Virus record (IMG/VR): IMGVR_UViG_3300020731_000064
Span: 1-29,013 of that record
Length of the DNA stretch: 29,013 bases
Strand: one strand, 5' to 3'
Origin: a virus
The position numbers and the translations under genes were made by a program. This document shows, in pieces, positions 1 through 7,958 of the stretch (within the stretch, counting starts at the first letter, position 1; every line of letters starts with the position of its first letter). A model generated the notes under the pieces. That model made no database searches. It saw nothing but the letters and a program-made list of their open reading frames with translations, and had not been told where the DNA came from.

Positions 1-200
1 ATGTATTGTTCATTAGGGTTGTAAACAATGTTGCAAGTGCTATAAATCCTTGCGGTATAGGGGACTGTTTGCCCATTTACTGTTTGGGTTTGGTCGCTAG
101 TCGCAACGCATTGCCAATGGGCGTTGAACACGCAATCGGGTTGTGGTGTTGTTGGATATGCGTCTAGCGCAGAGATTGTCCATGTGTAAGTGTTTGCCAT
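1..200 (-). CDS. Small tail-region protein, cut by window edge
   Basis: Reading from an ATG at 200 with a GGAG Shine-Dalgarno at 208-211, the frame stays open for 66 codons to the window edge, so the C-terminus is missing. The visible protein begins MANTYTWTISALDAYP and continues with short alternating polar and aromatic stretches. It resembles small conserved proteins found next to tail fibre genes in many phages (from memory of the family, not verified). It lies 2 bases after the tail fibre stop, so it is likely cotranscribed with it. Function is unknown; a role as tail or fibre accessory protein is inferred only from position. Confidence 0.75.
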   Translation of the reverse strand, partial: MANTYTWTISALDAYPTTPQPDCVFNAHWQCVATSDQTQTVNGQTVPYTARIYSTCNIVYNPNEQY

Positions 201-202
201 TA

Positions 203-1945
203 TTAAACTCCTAATTTGGCTTCAAGAGCCGTTACTTTTGCTGATAATTCTTGAATGGCGGCAGTCAATGTTGCCACTAGAAATGATGTATCAATACCTT
301 GGTATTTAGGATTACCTTCTGCGTCTACTGCGTCTTTTTCACCAGTAACGCACTCAGGAACAATTGCTTGCAATTCATGGGCGATAAAACCTTGACTATC
401 AGAGCCATCAGCATTCCATTTAAAAGTTACAGGTTTTAGTTGGGAAACTTTAGCTAAAGCACCTGTCATTGGTGCAATGGTGTTTTTTAAGCGGTAGTCT
501 GATGATGTTGAATAAGAAGTTGCACCGCCAGATACACTTATATAACCAGCCAATGTGCTAGTGCTTGTATACCAAATTCCAACATAATAAGTTGAAGCTG
601 TGCTTTGTGTGCTAATACAAGTTGTACCGCCTGATGTTGGATACAAACTTATTCGACCAGTGCCTTGATTATTTGTAGTCCCCACCAGCAAGTTACCACT
701 ATTATCTAGTGTCATTAATTGTGTTGGCGTGTATGCGGTGTTGGCAGTTAGTCCTGTATTTCCGTAAAAAGATGTGGCTCCATTACCAACAACTATAAAA
801 GAAGCAGATGTTGTATTTAGTGCTTTTGCCCATCCACCAGAAGCTGTATTGTTAATAACTGCCGCACCGCCACTTATATAAATTTGGTTTGCTGTATTTG
901 GTATGCCAATATAACCAGATGCGTAACCAGAGTTATATACTCCAGCGCTCCACATTGATAAAGCCAATCCTTGTTGCCATGCGGAAGTTCCCTCAATAAG
1001 AACTTGCTCACCGTTTGTAACTGCTGAATAAACTGTTGTATTAACAGATAATTTTGAACCCGGCGAACTTGTACCTATACCTAGATAGCCTGCGCTTGTA
1101 AAACGACCCGCTTCAGCACCATTGGATTTAAATATGATTGGATTGGTGCTAACACCTTCAATCTTTAACCCAGCACTATCGGTATATACATATCCTGTTG
1201 AAGTTCCATTTACCCTGAAATCAATTAAACCGCCTGTTGCGTTATTGATTGAAAAAACTTTATAACCACCAACTGATGATGGGGATGTTCCTAAACTTAA
1301 ATTTGTACCATCAAATTGCAATACAGACCCAGTAGCCAAAGCACTTGTAGATGACGCATACACCACACCATTGGCTGTGAATGATGTGAGTCCTGTGCCT
1401 CCATTAGTCGTTGCTAGTGTGCCAGATAAAGTGACTGCGCCTGTTGTTGCGGTGCTTGGAGTGAATCCTGTCGTTCCTGCGCTGAATGAGGATACGTTGA
1501 CTGTTGAGCTGACCTTTACATAATCCGTAGCTGTGACTGAATCATAATAAACAATCGCTGTTTCATTTGGCGCAATACTAACCCCAGTACCGCCTGACTT
1601 CTTGATGACAATCGCAAACCCGCCCGTGGTATTGTTAATAACTACAAATGTTCTACTTGACGCTGGAGCGATGATGTTTCTAATTGCCCCTCTAGCGCCT
1701 GTGCAATTTAATGTACTATACTGAGCAACTGTTGAGTTGGTCGCTGTGGATGTAAAGCTCGATGAGTTGTTTCCGTTACTGACCGAGAGCGTGATGTCTG
1801 AGTCCTGCGTGATATTGTTTGTACCCGCAACCGACATGTCCACAAGGATTGTTAAGCCGTTGTTTACATCATCGCCCCAAACACCAGACTCTGTGCCAGT
1901 AGTGGGTAGAGCTAAACCTAGTAGTGATGTGTTAGTAACTGTCAT
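203..1945 (-). CDS. Tail fibre with C-terminal S74 intramolecular chaperone
   Basis: A 580-residue receptor-binding fibre or spike. The N-terminal two thirds is rich in Ser, Thr, Gly and Ala with short beta-repeat character, typical of trimeric fibres. From about residue 482 it carries a peptidase S74 / endosialidase-type intramolecular chaperone: the SDYRLK motif with Ser482 and Lys487 as the expected self-cleavage dyad, then GFIAHEL, and a C-terminal helix with heptad character (IQELSAKVTALEAKLG). In known members the chaperone trimerises the fibre and cuts itself off just before the Ser. The start at 1945 is supported by AGGA upstream. The protein probably sets host range, and the binding part is not recognisable by eye. 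Confidence 0.9.
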   Translation of the reverse strand: MTVTNTSLLGLALPTTGTESGVWGDDVNNGLTILVDMSVAGTNNITQDSDITLSVSNGNNSSSFTSTATNSTVAQYSTLNCTGARGAIRNIIAPASSRTFVVINNTTGGFAIVIKKSGGTGVSIAPNETAIVYYDSVTATDYVKVSSTVNVSSFSAGTTGFTPSTATTGAVTLSGTLATTNGGTGLTSFTANGVVYASSTSALATGSVLQFDGTNLSLGTSPSSVGGYKVFSINNATGGLIDFRVNGTSTGYVYTDSAGLKIEGVSTNPIIFKSNGAEAGRFTSAGYLGIGTSSPGSKLSVNTTVYSAVTNGEQVLIEGTSAWQQGLALSMWSAGVYNSGYASGYIGIPNTANQIYISGGAAVINNTASGGWAKALNTTSASFIVVGNGATSFYGNTGLTANTAYTPTQLMTLDNSGNLLVGTTNNQGTGRISLYPTSGGTTCISTQSTASTYYVGIWYTSTSTLAGYISVSGGATSYSTSSDYRLKNTIAPMTGALAKVSQLKPVTFKWNADGSDSQGFIAHELQAIVPECVTGEKDAVDAEGNPKYQGIDTSFLVATLTAAIQELSAKVTALEAKLGV

Positions 1946-1948
1946 GTT

Positions 1949-2896
1949 TTATCCTGTTGAAATCACTGTCCAATTCGGCGTTTGATTGTCGTCAATTGTA
2001 GACCAGCCTGGGGTCTGTGCGTCCCCAATATTCTGCCACGAAGGGTTCTGGCTGTCATCAATTAAACTCCAATACACCGCAAACATATTGCCCACTTGAC
2101 CCGTTGCGTTCACCCCTGTCAACTGAGCCGTCCTTGCTCCCATCGTCACGGAACCCACCAAGCCACTCGCCCCAACACCTGTCAAAGCTATCGTGATGTT
2201 TGGCCCAACTGAACCGACATTACCATTTGCCGTTACAGCTCCAAGAGGGACTGATACAGCTCCTATGGCTCCAGTGGCATTATTGCCAGACAAAGCCTGA
2301 CTTGGGTTTGCCGTAACCGATCCAACCGCACCAGAAGCACCAACACCCGAGATGGCTATGGTCAAATTGGCCGTTACTGAACCGGGAGCCCCAATTGCTA
2401 CATTACCAACATCCCCATCGGTATTGTTAGCCACCACCGTACCAACTGCACCAGCACCCTGAACCCCAGAAATGCTGACCGATTTAGCGCCAGTAACTGT
2501 GCCCGTGAACCCACTTGCCAGAACACCAGACAAAGCTGCTGTGTTGCTGACCAATACCGACCCTACACTACCACTTGCTCCTACACCAGATAGGGCAATT
2601 GTGATATTGACTGTTTGAGAACCTACTGCCCCAGTTGCCCCAACACCTGTCAAACTGACCGTGATATTGGACGAAACCGTTCCTGTGTTACCTGCGGCAT
2701 TAACGCCACTTAAACTCTCAGTATCCGCCTCAGTAACCGATCCTACATTACCAGAAGCACCAACCCCTGATAGAGCAACTGTGATATTTGGGGATGCAGT
2801 ACCTACCGCACCAGAAGCAGCGTCACCTGTTAGTGGTAAACCACCATAACCCCAAGTGCCGTTACCCCAAGGGCCACTGCCCCACCCAAATGACAT
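1949..2896 (-). CDS. Glycine-rich repeat protein, probable tail or adhesin component
   Basis: A 315-residue protein in three parts. The N-terminus is Gly/Trp-rich (MSFGWGSGPWGNGTWGYG). The centre holds about a dozen imperfect repeats of roughly 20 residues with the pattern SGVGASGAVGSVTxNxTIAL. The tail contains three copies of a short unit with Asp-Asp/Gln-Asn/Pro-x-Trp (for example IDDSQNPSWQNI, IDDNQTPNWTVI). Low-complexity repeats of this sort form extended beta structures. It sits between the tail fibre and a pair of beta-rich proteins, so a distal tail or adhesin role is likely, but no enzyme motif is seen. Start at 2896 with an AGGTG site. Confidence 0.75.
   Translation of the reverse strand: MSFGWGSGPWGNGTWGYGGLPLTGDAASGAVGTASPNITVALSGVGASGNVGSVTEADTESLSGVNAAGNTGTVSSNITVSLTGVGATGAVGSQTVNITIALSGVGASGSVGSVLVSNTAALSGVLASGFTGTVTGAKSVSISGVQGAGAVGTVVANNTDGDVGNVAIGAPGSVTANLTIAISGVGASGAVGSVTANPSQALSGNNATGAIGAVSVPLGAVTANGNVGSVGPNITIALTGVGASGLVGSVTMGARTAQLTGVNATGQVGNMFAVYWSLIDDSQNPSWQNIGDAQTPGWSTIDDNQTPNWTVISTG
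2060..2840 (-). repeat. Tandem imperfect ~60-bp coding repeats
   Basis: The central part of the glycine-rich gene consists of tandem degenerate units of about 20 codons that share the DNA wording of ACACC(T/A)GxxAxAGCxxT on the plus strand. Copies differ in sequence but keep phase, which shows old duplications kept in frame. Such arrays can change copy number by recombination. Confidence 0.7.
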
Positions 2897-2906
2897 ACGT
2901 CACCTA

Positions 2907-3386
2907 TTAGGTCGTAGACAAACGCAATAAAGCAGTTGTCGTTGTATTGCTAGGCATTGTCAATGTAAATGTACCAGCCGTGATGGTTTGTGATCCAAAT
3001 GTGTGAACTGAAACTGCTTTATTTGATTGTGAAGAGTTATAGATCAACACAGTATCAAATGCAGTTGTCAGCGTTACAGTGGAGTAAACCAAATTGGCTG
3101 AAGGTGTCCAATACCCTACACCAGCCGTTGATGAGCTGTTTGTTGATGTAGGATTGGTTGCGTTAGTAACTGTAATACCACCCGCCGTATAACCTGTTCC
3201 AGATACTTCATTGGTTGCTGAGTATGCTGTTGTGGCCGCATTGATCGTAGCAGTCGTAACATACAAAGCCGCCTTAAATGTATCGGCAGTATTGGCTGTG
3301 TGGGCGGGATTGGCAGAACTAAAGTTGTGCGTAGCGCTCAACAGTTCGCCTAAGAAAGAAGTACACATTGCTTGCTGATTCGCCAT
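2907..3386 (-). CDS. Beta-rich virion-type protein, paralogue of the gene at 3585-4028
   Basis: A 159-residue protein rich in Thr, Ala and Ser with alternating hydrophobic residues and no membrane segment. It shares a clear pattern with the product of 3585-4028: an early HNF, then TFKAALYVTTATINAATTAY matched by a similar block, EVSGTGYTAGG, a YW followed by a beta block, IYNSSQSN, and a C-terminal TFTLTMPS. The shared order over the full length indicates a duplicated gene. Shine-Dalgarno AAAGGAA precedes the ATG at 3386. It is probably a tail or surface structural protein, inferred from position. Confidence 0.75.
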   Translation of the reverse strand: MANQQAMCTSFLGELLSATHNFSSANPAHTANTADTFKAALYVTTATINAATTAYSATNEVSGTGYTAGGITVTNATNPTSTNSSSTAGVGYWTPSANLVYSTVTLTTAFDTVLIYNSSQSNKAVSVHTFGSQTITAGTFTLTMPSNTTTTALLRLSTT

Positions 3387-3396
3387 TTTGGTTCCT

Positions 3397-3588
3397 TTAG
3401 CCTAAAGAGGCAGCAAATAAATCCATGAAGGGTGATTTTTTCAAAGTTACATGAGCCGAGCGGTGTACCAATTCATCATTTAAATAGTACTCAACCCAAG
3501 TCGTGTATTCGTTTTCATCGTCAACAGTGCCCTCTTTCTTTTCAAGAAGAGAGTCATCCATGTCGCCTTTGGTGGTTGTGATAATCAT
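3397..3588 (-). CDS. Small acidic hypothetical protein
   Basis: A 63-residue protein lying between the two paralogous beta-rich genes and overlapping the upstream gene by the start/stop ATGA arrangement. GAGGA precedes the ATG. It has an acidic N-terminal half (DDSLLEKKEGTVDDENEY) followed by WVEYYLNDELVHRSAHVTL, which reads like a short beta-hairpin. Not recognised; small size and position suggest a minor structural or accessory protein. Confidence 0.65.
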   Translation of the reverse strand: MIITTTKGDMDDSLLEKKEGTVDDENEYTTWVEYYLNDELVHRSAHVTLKKSPFMDLFAASLG

Positions 3589-4028
3589 GCGATCCTCATT
3601 ATTGCATTAGTGCTGTTTATGGCAGGCATTGTGACTGTGAACGAGTTAGCACAAGTTTTATCTGCGCCAAAATCCAATAGAAAAACTGAAGCATTATTTT
3701 GACTTGAATTGTAAATCAAAGCACCACGAGCTGTAAACGCCGCTGGGCTCCACACTACATTTGCAAAAGACCAATAGGCCACTGTGCCGCCTGTAGAACC
3801 AGACGTTGGAGCTTGTGTAATTGTTAGTTGTTGTCCGCCCTGCGTGTATCCCGTCCCAACTACCTCCCCAACAAGTTGGGTGGAATACACAGTAGTGGCC
3901 GCATTCAACGTGGCCGCTGACGTAAATAGTGCAATATAAAACGTGTTGGGGCTGGTGGGCCCAAAGTTGTGTAAACCTTGAGCCAACTGCACTTTGAAGC
4001 TAGTGGTAGCCGTTTGAACTATGCTCAT
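3585..4028 (-). CDS. Beta-rich virion-type protein, paralogue of the gene at 2907-3386
   Basis: A 147-residue Thr/Ala-rich protein with the same full-length block order as its neighbour two genes on: LHNFGPTSPNTFYIALFT, NAATTVYST, EVVGTGYTQGG, YWSFANVVW, IYNSSQNN and FTVTMP. The start codon overlaps the stop of the gene at 4025-4894 (ATGA), so it is probably translationally coupled to that adaptor-like gene. No catalytic motif is visible. Probably a tail-associated structural protein. The coding strand contains one CAACTTGTTG site (3869-3878). Confidence 0.75.
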   Translation of the reverse strand: MSIVQTATTSFKVQLAQGLHNFGPTSPNTFYIALFTSAATLNAATTVYSTQLVGEVVGTGYTQGGQQLTITQAPTSGSTGGTVAYWSFANVVWSPAAFTARGALIYNSSQNNASVFLLDFGADKTCANSFTVTMPAINSTNAIMRIA

Positions 4029-4894
4029 GTAACCGCCTGCCTAAATTGAGGCGTTCTATAACTGTCTTGACGCTCCATGCCATCACCAAGACGTTTAGCA
4101 AGAGCCAATGCCTCAATGTACTTTTGATTGTAAAGCGCCATCATGTCTTGCTCACCCTTCATGAAGGTATAAGCCTCGACAAGAGATCCATACAAAAGCA
4201 CGGTATCAAAGTTGTCCCCAAGCCAAGAAGTACCACTTGGGTTGTTAGTGGTATCTGCGATTGAAACTGGGTAATAGTAATAATGCAACTCAGCGGTATA
4301 AGCAGTGTCAGGAGTGGGGCCCAGTATGAAAGACAATTCATTGGTGATTGCCCCGCTAACGACTGCTGGCCCAAACAAAGCATAGTACTGCGGTGTTCCG
4401 TAGGAGTTTGGAAACCCATAGGCTTCACGAATGAAGTTGACGTCTTTGTTGAGTAAATACTGAAACTGGCCTTGGAACGTCACTGTTCCTGATACTGCGC
4501 CAGTGTTGATTGCAGATAATGCTATTGTGGTTCCTGAAATACTCGTCACATACGCATTAGACGCTATACCTGTTCCTTGCGCCAACTGACCTACAACAAT
4601 ACCTGAATTGCTATTTACAGTGATCGTAAGGGCGCCAGAAGAGCCTGTAGCGGTCGTGGATGCAGTTGTGTAGATAGCCAGCGAGTAAGGCGCCAGGAAG
4701 TCCGTAGGAGACGCTAGATATTGGTTGTTGGGGCTTACCGATCCCGTCACGTTTTTACGCAATGATGGGAACTGTACCGAGTTATAAATACGCTGTTCAG
4801 CTTGCTCAACAAACGTAGGAATATCCGCTACGAAAGTAGTTTCGTAGTTTTGCGTGTAGTCCTGAATGTTTTGCTTGAGCTGGGCGTAGTTCAT
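4025..4894 (-). CDS. Head-tail adaptor / tubular-type structural protein with inserted Ig-like domain
   Basis: A 289-residue protein. The helical N-terminus (MNYAQLKQNIQDYTQNYE, then FVEQAEQRIYN) and the C-terminal part (LHYYYYPVSIADTT, DTVLLYGSLVEAYTFMKGEQ) resemble the adaptor or tubular proteins that sit beneath the portal in podovirus-like virions. Residues about 78-141 form a Thr/Ser/Gly-rich beta domain (TGSSGALTITV, then GTGI, VTSISGTTIALS) that interrupts the helical fold. A similar block is found in the gene at 11563-12429. It overlaps the following gene by ATGA. The adaptor assignment rests on overall character and position. Confidence 0.7.
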   Translation of the reverse strand: MNYAQLKQNIQDYTQNYETTFVADIPTFVEQAEQRIYNSVQFPSLRKNVTGSVSPNNQYLASPTDFLAPYSLAIYTTASTTATGSSGALTITVNSNSGIVVGQLAQGTGIASNAYVTSISGTTIALSAINTGAVSGTVTFQGQFQYLLNKDVNFIREAYGFPNSYGTPQYYALFGPAVVSGAITNELSFILGPTPDTAYTAELHYYYYPVSIADTTNNPSGTSWLGDNFDTVLLYGSLVEAYTFMKGEQDMMALYNQKYIEALALAKRLGDGMERQDSYRTPQFRQAVT

Positions 4895-5226
4895 GCCATC
4901 GGGCCTCTGGCCATTACGCCTTTAGTAGCTGCACCTGTACCACGAATCTTGATGCCATCATCTTTAACGCGGTCATCCATCGTGATAGATACACCCATAA
5001 GTGGCACCCAGTTCTTTTTCTTTTGGAACTCTGGCTCAGTAAACGCATCTTTGGGGCCAACAGCTTTGCCTTCCATTGTGTGGGGCTTTGCGTACTCAGA
5101 CGCAGGACGATTGTTTTTAGCCATTTTGGCAGACTCTTTTTTATCCAAGAATTTAACTTTAAATTCTTTATCTCCGCGTTTTTCGGCAGCCTTTAATGCT
5201 GCTACTGCACTTGGATAGTTTTTCAT
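4891..5226 (-). CDS. Small Lys-rich phage protein
   Basis: A 111-residue basic protein starting MKNYPSAVAALKAAEKRG. This AVKAAEKRGDK...VKF block recurs near the C-terminus of the protein from 7958-8557 (SASAAVKAAEKRGDKSITVKF), so the two share a module. The C-terminus is IRGTGAATKGVMARGPMA, a type of tail seen in small phage proteins near connector genes. The start codon lies directly after the upstream stop (TAA-ATG). No enzymatic motif. Possibly a DNA-binding or internal virion protein, by charge only. Confidence 0.65.
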   Translation of the reverse strand: MKNYPSAVAALKAAEKRGDKEFKVKFLDKKESAKMAKNNRPASEYAKPHTMEGKAVGPKDAFTEPEFQKKKNWVPLMGVSITMDDRVKDDGIKIRGTGAATKGVMARGPMA

Positions 5227-5412
5227 TTAACCACCTCTTTGGTTTCTAGCGCGCGCCATGTTACGGCCTACTGCACGCATATCTTTACCTGTGGGGCCAC
5301 CCTTTTTCAACTTGGACAAGTTGGTTTTTTTGCCGGGGTGTTCCTGCTTGTCATGCATCGAAAAAGCTTTTTTGATCAGCTTCTTGTCTTGTTTTAGATC
5401 GTCGTCTTTCAT
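5227..5412 (-). CDS. Very small, strongly basic protein
   Basis: A 61-residue protein with many Lys and Arg (KQDKKLIKKAF, KKTNLSKLKKGG, RNMARARNQRGG). Its stop abuts the next start, showing tight operon packing. It may bind nucleic acid or packaged DNA, but this is only inferred from its charge. The gene contains an imperfect inverted repeat at 5308-5323 that is simply part of the coding sequence. Confidence 0.6.
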   Translation of the reverse strand: MKDDDLKQDKKLIKKAFSMHDKQEHPGKKTNLSKLKKGGPTGKDMRAVGRNMARARNQRGG

Positions 5413-5421
5413 TTCAAACTC

Positions 5422-5811
5422 CTACGTTGTAACTATCGTAACTGTACCAATTTGCACCTGTAGAAGCAAATCATTTTGAGTCAAAGGAACATCAAATTGA
5501 CTGGCACCACCCACAGGGTTCCACCCCCACTGAAATACTCTACTGCCTTCTCCAATACTACCTGTGGACGTTGTGCCAGAAGCGTAATAAGTGGTGTCAG
5601 GACGCGGATCACGCACCCCTTGAGGGTCATCAACAGGGTACATGCCCAATTGCAACTGCGGCTGATCTGGGTCCCAACAAGTTGGGCATACCAACAAGTT
5701 GTAAACCTTGGTTTTTATGATCTCTTTTCTGAGTTCTGTGAGCTTAAATCTGAATCCGCACCGATCACACTGGGCAATCGAGTTCTTGCCAGAGGAAAAT
5801 CGGTTACCCAT
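5422..5811 (-). CDS. Zinc-ribbon structural-region protein
   Basis: A 129-residue protein. Two CxxC pairs near the N-terminus (QCDRCGFRF and VCPTCWD, about 25 residues apart) form a likely zinc ribbon. The C-terminal half is Gly/Thr-rich and ends in a beta-like stretch (LLLQVQIGTVTIVTT). The start overlaps the upstream adaptor gene by one base (TAATG). Zinc-ribbon proteins in this position are common in aquatic phages, and the function is unknown. It contains two CAACTTGTTG sites (5675-5684 and 5692-5701) read in two different frames. Confidence 0.7.
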   Translation of the reverse strand: MGNRFSSGKNSIAQCDRCGFRFKLTELRKEIIKTKVYNLLVCPTCWDPDQPQLQLGMYPVDDPQGVRDPRPDTTYYASGTTSTGSIGEGSRVFQWGWNPVGGASQFDVPLTQNDLLLQVQIGTVTIVTT

Positions 5812-6764
5812 TATGAATAACCCCCACCAATGTACATTCTGCGGGGTACAAACCTCACCGCCGCCTTCTCATGATCCTCTCCAGCAGCCAATTCCCAGGC
5901 TTCATCATACTGAGCTTTTAAAACTTGCAGTCTCTCAAGTGCTCCTGGCACTTTTAAAGCCATATAGTAAGATAGACCAGCTACCAAACAAGGCACAAAC
6001 CTAAAAGGCACGTCTGGGATGTTAGTACCACCGCCGGCATCTTGCATTCTGCGCATTCTCCAGTACACCAGTTGGTATGTATTGGCGCCATCGGGTGTTG
6101 GCCATACTGTTACACTGTTCTTTTGACTGAATAAAACAGAAACTCCAGCTGAATGTGTGCTGGAACTTGTTCCACCTTGACCTCTGGTGCAGTTTAAAAG
6201 GTAAGCAGGGTTACCATTTGCCGCAGATTGAAGCTCGTTATAACCAATTAACTCGTTATCAAGGGTAATAAACCCTGCATTGGGCAGTCCGGTCAATGAA
6301 CTGACCGCAATTTGAGTATCTGTAGCTCCAACAGCAGAGTAAACAGTAACTGCTGTGGGCTGAGTATTGGCTGTAAGGCGTTGTATCCACAATTGAATGG
6401 GTCTGCCTTGTATCAACTTGTTGGGGATCGTGGCATAAGTGGACACACTGATGCGAGTAATCGTCAAATCAGCTTGATTGCTGGGTTGGTTTTGCTGTGT
6501 TCTGATGACGTGCTCGAGCAAATCGACTGTATCATCAGGCAAAACGTATGTTGGCTGGCCCTGGACTAATGTAATGACGTCTTGTTCAAACGTCCACATG
6601 TTGATACCGCGGTTTGCCCAATCTGCAAAAAGCAGGTTCAATGACCTTCTAGCAGTTTTGATGTCATATCCAGTGCGGGATTCGCCCCCGCAACGCTCAA
6701 AAGCCTCCTCGACTAACTCGGGAAGCTGTAAATTGAACGCTGCTACACCAGATGTTTGAACCAT
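5811..6764 (-). CDS. Head-tail connector / adaptor protein
   Basis: A 317-residue structural protein. The N-terminal helical part (LPELVEEAFERCGGESRTGY, then SLNLLFADWANRGINMW) and the C-terminal helices (YYMALKVPGALERLQVLKAQ) are typical of phage adaptor or packaged-DNA-stabilising proteins. In the middle lies a beta domain with DNELIGY and NCTRGQGGTSSSTHSAG, a block often seen in phage structural proteins. It neighbours a second adaptor-like gene (4025-4894), so the two may form consecutive rings below the portal. The start overlaps the upstream stop (TAATG). Confidence 0.75.
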   Translation of the reverse strand: MVQTSGVAAFNLQLPELVEEAFERCGGESRTGYDIKTARRSLNLLFADWANRGINMWTFEQDVITLVQGQPTYVLPDDTVDLLEHVIRTQQNQPSNQADLTITRISVSTYATIPNKLIQGRPIQLWIQRLTANTQPTAVTVYSAVGATDTQIAVSSLTGLPNAGFITLDNELIGYNELQSAANGNPAYLLNCTRGQGGTSSSTHSAGVSVLFSQKNSVTVWPTPDGANTYQLVYWRMRRMQDAGGGTNIPDVPFRFVPCLVAGLSYYMALKVPGALERLQVLKAQYDEAWELAAGEDHEKAAVRFVPRRMYIGGGYS

Positions 6765-7018
6765 TATTTGGCCGCTCTTATGTTATCTACAAGATTTGGG
6801 TGAGGTCTACCCGCCGCTTTTGCAGCTTTCTTTGCGGCAGCCTTTTTAGCGGGGCTTAGTTTCTTGGGTTTTCCTAAACCTTTGGGTCTAGGTTTGTCCC
6901 AAACTTCGCCACCCTTTTTGTAGACAGATACATCGTTCGGATTATCCTTGCGATGTATCGTTTTTCTACCAGGCATTTTGGATGGGTTGATATCACCCAT
7001 TCCGCGACTTGCCATCAT
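6764..7018 (-). CDS. Histone H1-like Lys/Ala-rich small protein
   Basis: An 84-residue protein. The second half is nearly all Lys, Pro and Ala (KGLGKPKKLSPAKKAAAKKA), like the tails of histone H1 and bacterial nucleoid proteins. It probably binds DNA non-specifically, perhaps packaged inside the head or acting on DNA after entry (inference). The start overlaps the stop of the upstream gene, and two adjacent ATG codons are possible starts. Confidence 0.65.
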   Translation of the reverse strand: MMASRGMGDINPSKMPGRKTIHRKDNPNDVSVYKKGGEVWDKPRPKGLGKPKKLSPAKKAAAKKAAKAAGRPHPNLVDNIRAAK

Positions 7019-7251
7019 TTTTTAGCCATCCCGCCACTGCACATTACGATGTGACCTTTGGTGTGTCCCTTCTCGCAACAACCATCAGCACGCTCGCTTG
7101 CACGATGTGCAGAACCACCTTTATTCATGCCACCAGGACGTTTTGCTGCCAACAAAGGGTTGACGGGCATGCGGCCTGCCATAGGCGTTCTGGGGCGCAT
7201 TGGAGCAGCCGCAGGCGCCATTTGATTCATCATCATTGGATTCATTGGCAT
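7015..7251 (-). CDS. Small Met/Pro-rich protein with ADG-TKG tail motif
   Basis: A 78-residue protein. The N-terminus is Met/Pro-rich (MPMNPMMMNQMAPAAAPM). The C-terminus reads ERADGCCEKGHTKGHIVM and matches tails of two other small proteins here (7958-8557: HRDGIAKRGHTKGRMR; 8559-8849: CADGCAIRGLTKGKMV). The common pattern is (A/R)DG-x-x-x-(R/K)G-x-TKG. AAGGAG lies upstream of the ATG at 7251. Function unknown; probably a minor virion or internal protein. Confidence 0.65.
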   Translation of the reverse strand: MPMNPMMMNQMAPAAAPMRPRTPMAGRMPVNPLLAAKRPGGMNKGGSAHRASERADGCCEKGHTKGHIVMCSGGMAKK

Positions 7252-7261
7252 GATAATCTCC

Positions 7262-7471
7262 TTATTTGGATTCTTGGTGCTTATGCATGTGCTCTACGAT
7301 TTCATGATGCTTGTGATGGCCAGCAGCATGCTCTCCGTAGTGGTGATGATGGTGAACATGTCCACCAGCTTCATGTTCCTTCATGTGATGCACATGGTGT
7401 TTGTGCTCATGGGGATGCTCGTGTCCGGCAGGATGAACGTGCTCGTGATGTTCTGGATGATGGTGTTTCAT
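7262..7471 (-). CDS. Extremely histidine-rich small protein
   Basis: A 69-residue protein of which 30 residues are His by my count, arranged in HH, HHH and HHHHH runs separated by Glu, Lys, Gly and Pro. It has no Cys and no membrane segment. Such composition binds transition metals (Ni, Zn, Cu, Co) in known His-rich proteins. The gene lies between two other small genes of the same cluster, and its downstream neighbour in the genome (7479-7958) also has a His-rich stretch. The opposite strand has long open frames here, but they are shadows of the repeated CAC/CAT codons. Confidence 0.65.
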   Translation of the reverse strand: MKHHHPEHHEHVHPAGHEHPHEHKHHVHHMKEHEAGGHVHHHHHYGEHAAGHHKHHEIVEHMHKHQESK

Positions 7472-7478
7472 GGTGTTC

Positions 7479-7958
7479 TCACTTTTTGTGATGGGTTTTG
7501 CCGCCGCGTTTCATAGCTGGGCCTTTGACGTTATACAAAGGACCATTACCAATCGTATTGCCTTTCATTTTCTCTTGCAATGCGCGGGTATGGCCACGTT
7601 CTTGAACCTTGTGTTCACCGTGGGCTTTGATTCCGCCTTCTTTGACTTTAGCCATCTTGGCAGTAGTCATCCCTTTTTTCTCGTCATCGCCATGCATGCC
7701 AGTAGTCATCCCACCAGATGCCATCTTCTTGACGTGACCGCCATGTTTCATCGCCTCTTTCAAGTGATGATGTGCCATGTGCATGTGATGTTCGTGCATT
7801 TCGTTCTTCATATCTCCACCTTTTGAAAAATGTTTGCCTTTGTCGGCGTTGCTAAAATCTTGTCCCACCGATTGTGGAACCCCTACCTTCTTTGCAAACG
7901 CCTTGTTATGGGCAATTGCTTCCATAAAGTTATGCTGTTTTTTGCTGGTACTTGGCAT
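7479..7958 (-). CDS. Basic protein with His-rich segment, internal-virion-like
   Basis: A 159-residue basic protein. It begins MPSTSKKQHNFMEAIAHNKA, a pattern shared by small phage proteins with S-K-x-Q-x-x-F/L-M near the N-terminus. Then comes a His-rich stretch (MHEHHMHMAHHHLKEAMKHG) and several Lys/Gly segments, ending KRGGKTHHKK. The start overlaps the upstream stop by one base (TAATG). It may bind DNA and metal, and an internal or head-associated role is guessed from the neighbourhood. Confidence 0.65.
   Translation of the reverse strand: MPSTSKKQHNFMEAIAHNKAFAKKVGVPQSVGQDFSNADKGKHFSKGGDMKNEMHEHHMHMAHHHLKEAMKHGGHVKKMASGGMTTGMHGDDEKKGMTTAKMAKVKEGGIKAHGEHKVQERGHTRALQEKMKGNTIGNGPLYNVKGPAMKRGGKTHHKK

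Noticed and set aside
5308-5323. Inverted repeat CAACTTGGACAAGTTG
   Set aside because: Related in wording to the 10-mer but not an exact copy; it lies inside a Lys-rich coding stretch, and no T-run follows, so it is not called a terminator or a site.
7009-7826. Long plus-strand frames with hydrophobic or His-like content
   Set aside because: They are shadows of the His/Lys-rich minus-strand genes; no ribosome sites, and they conflict with the tight overlaps of the real genes.
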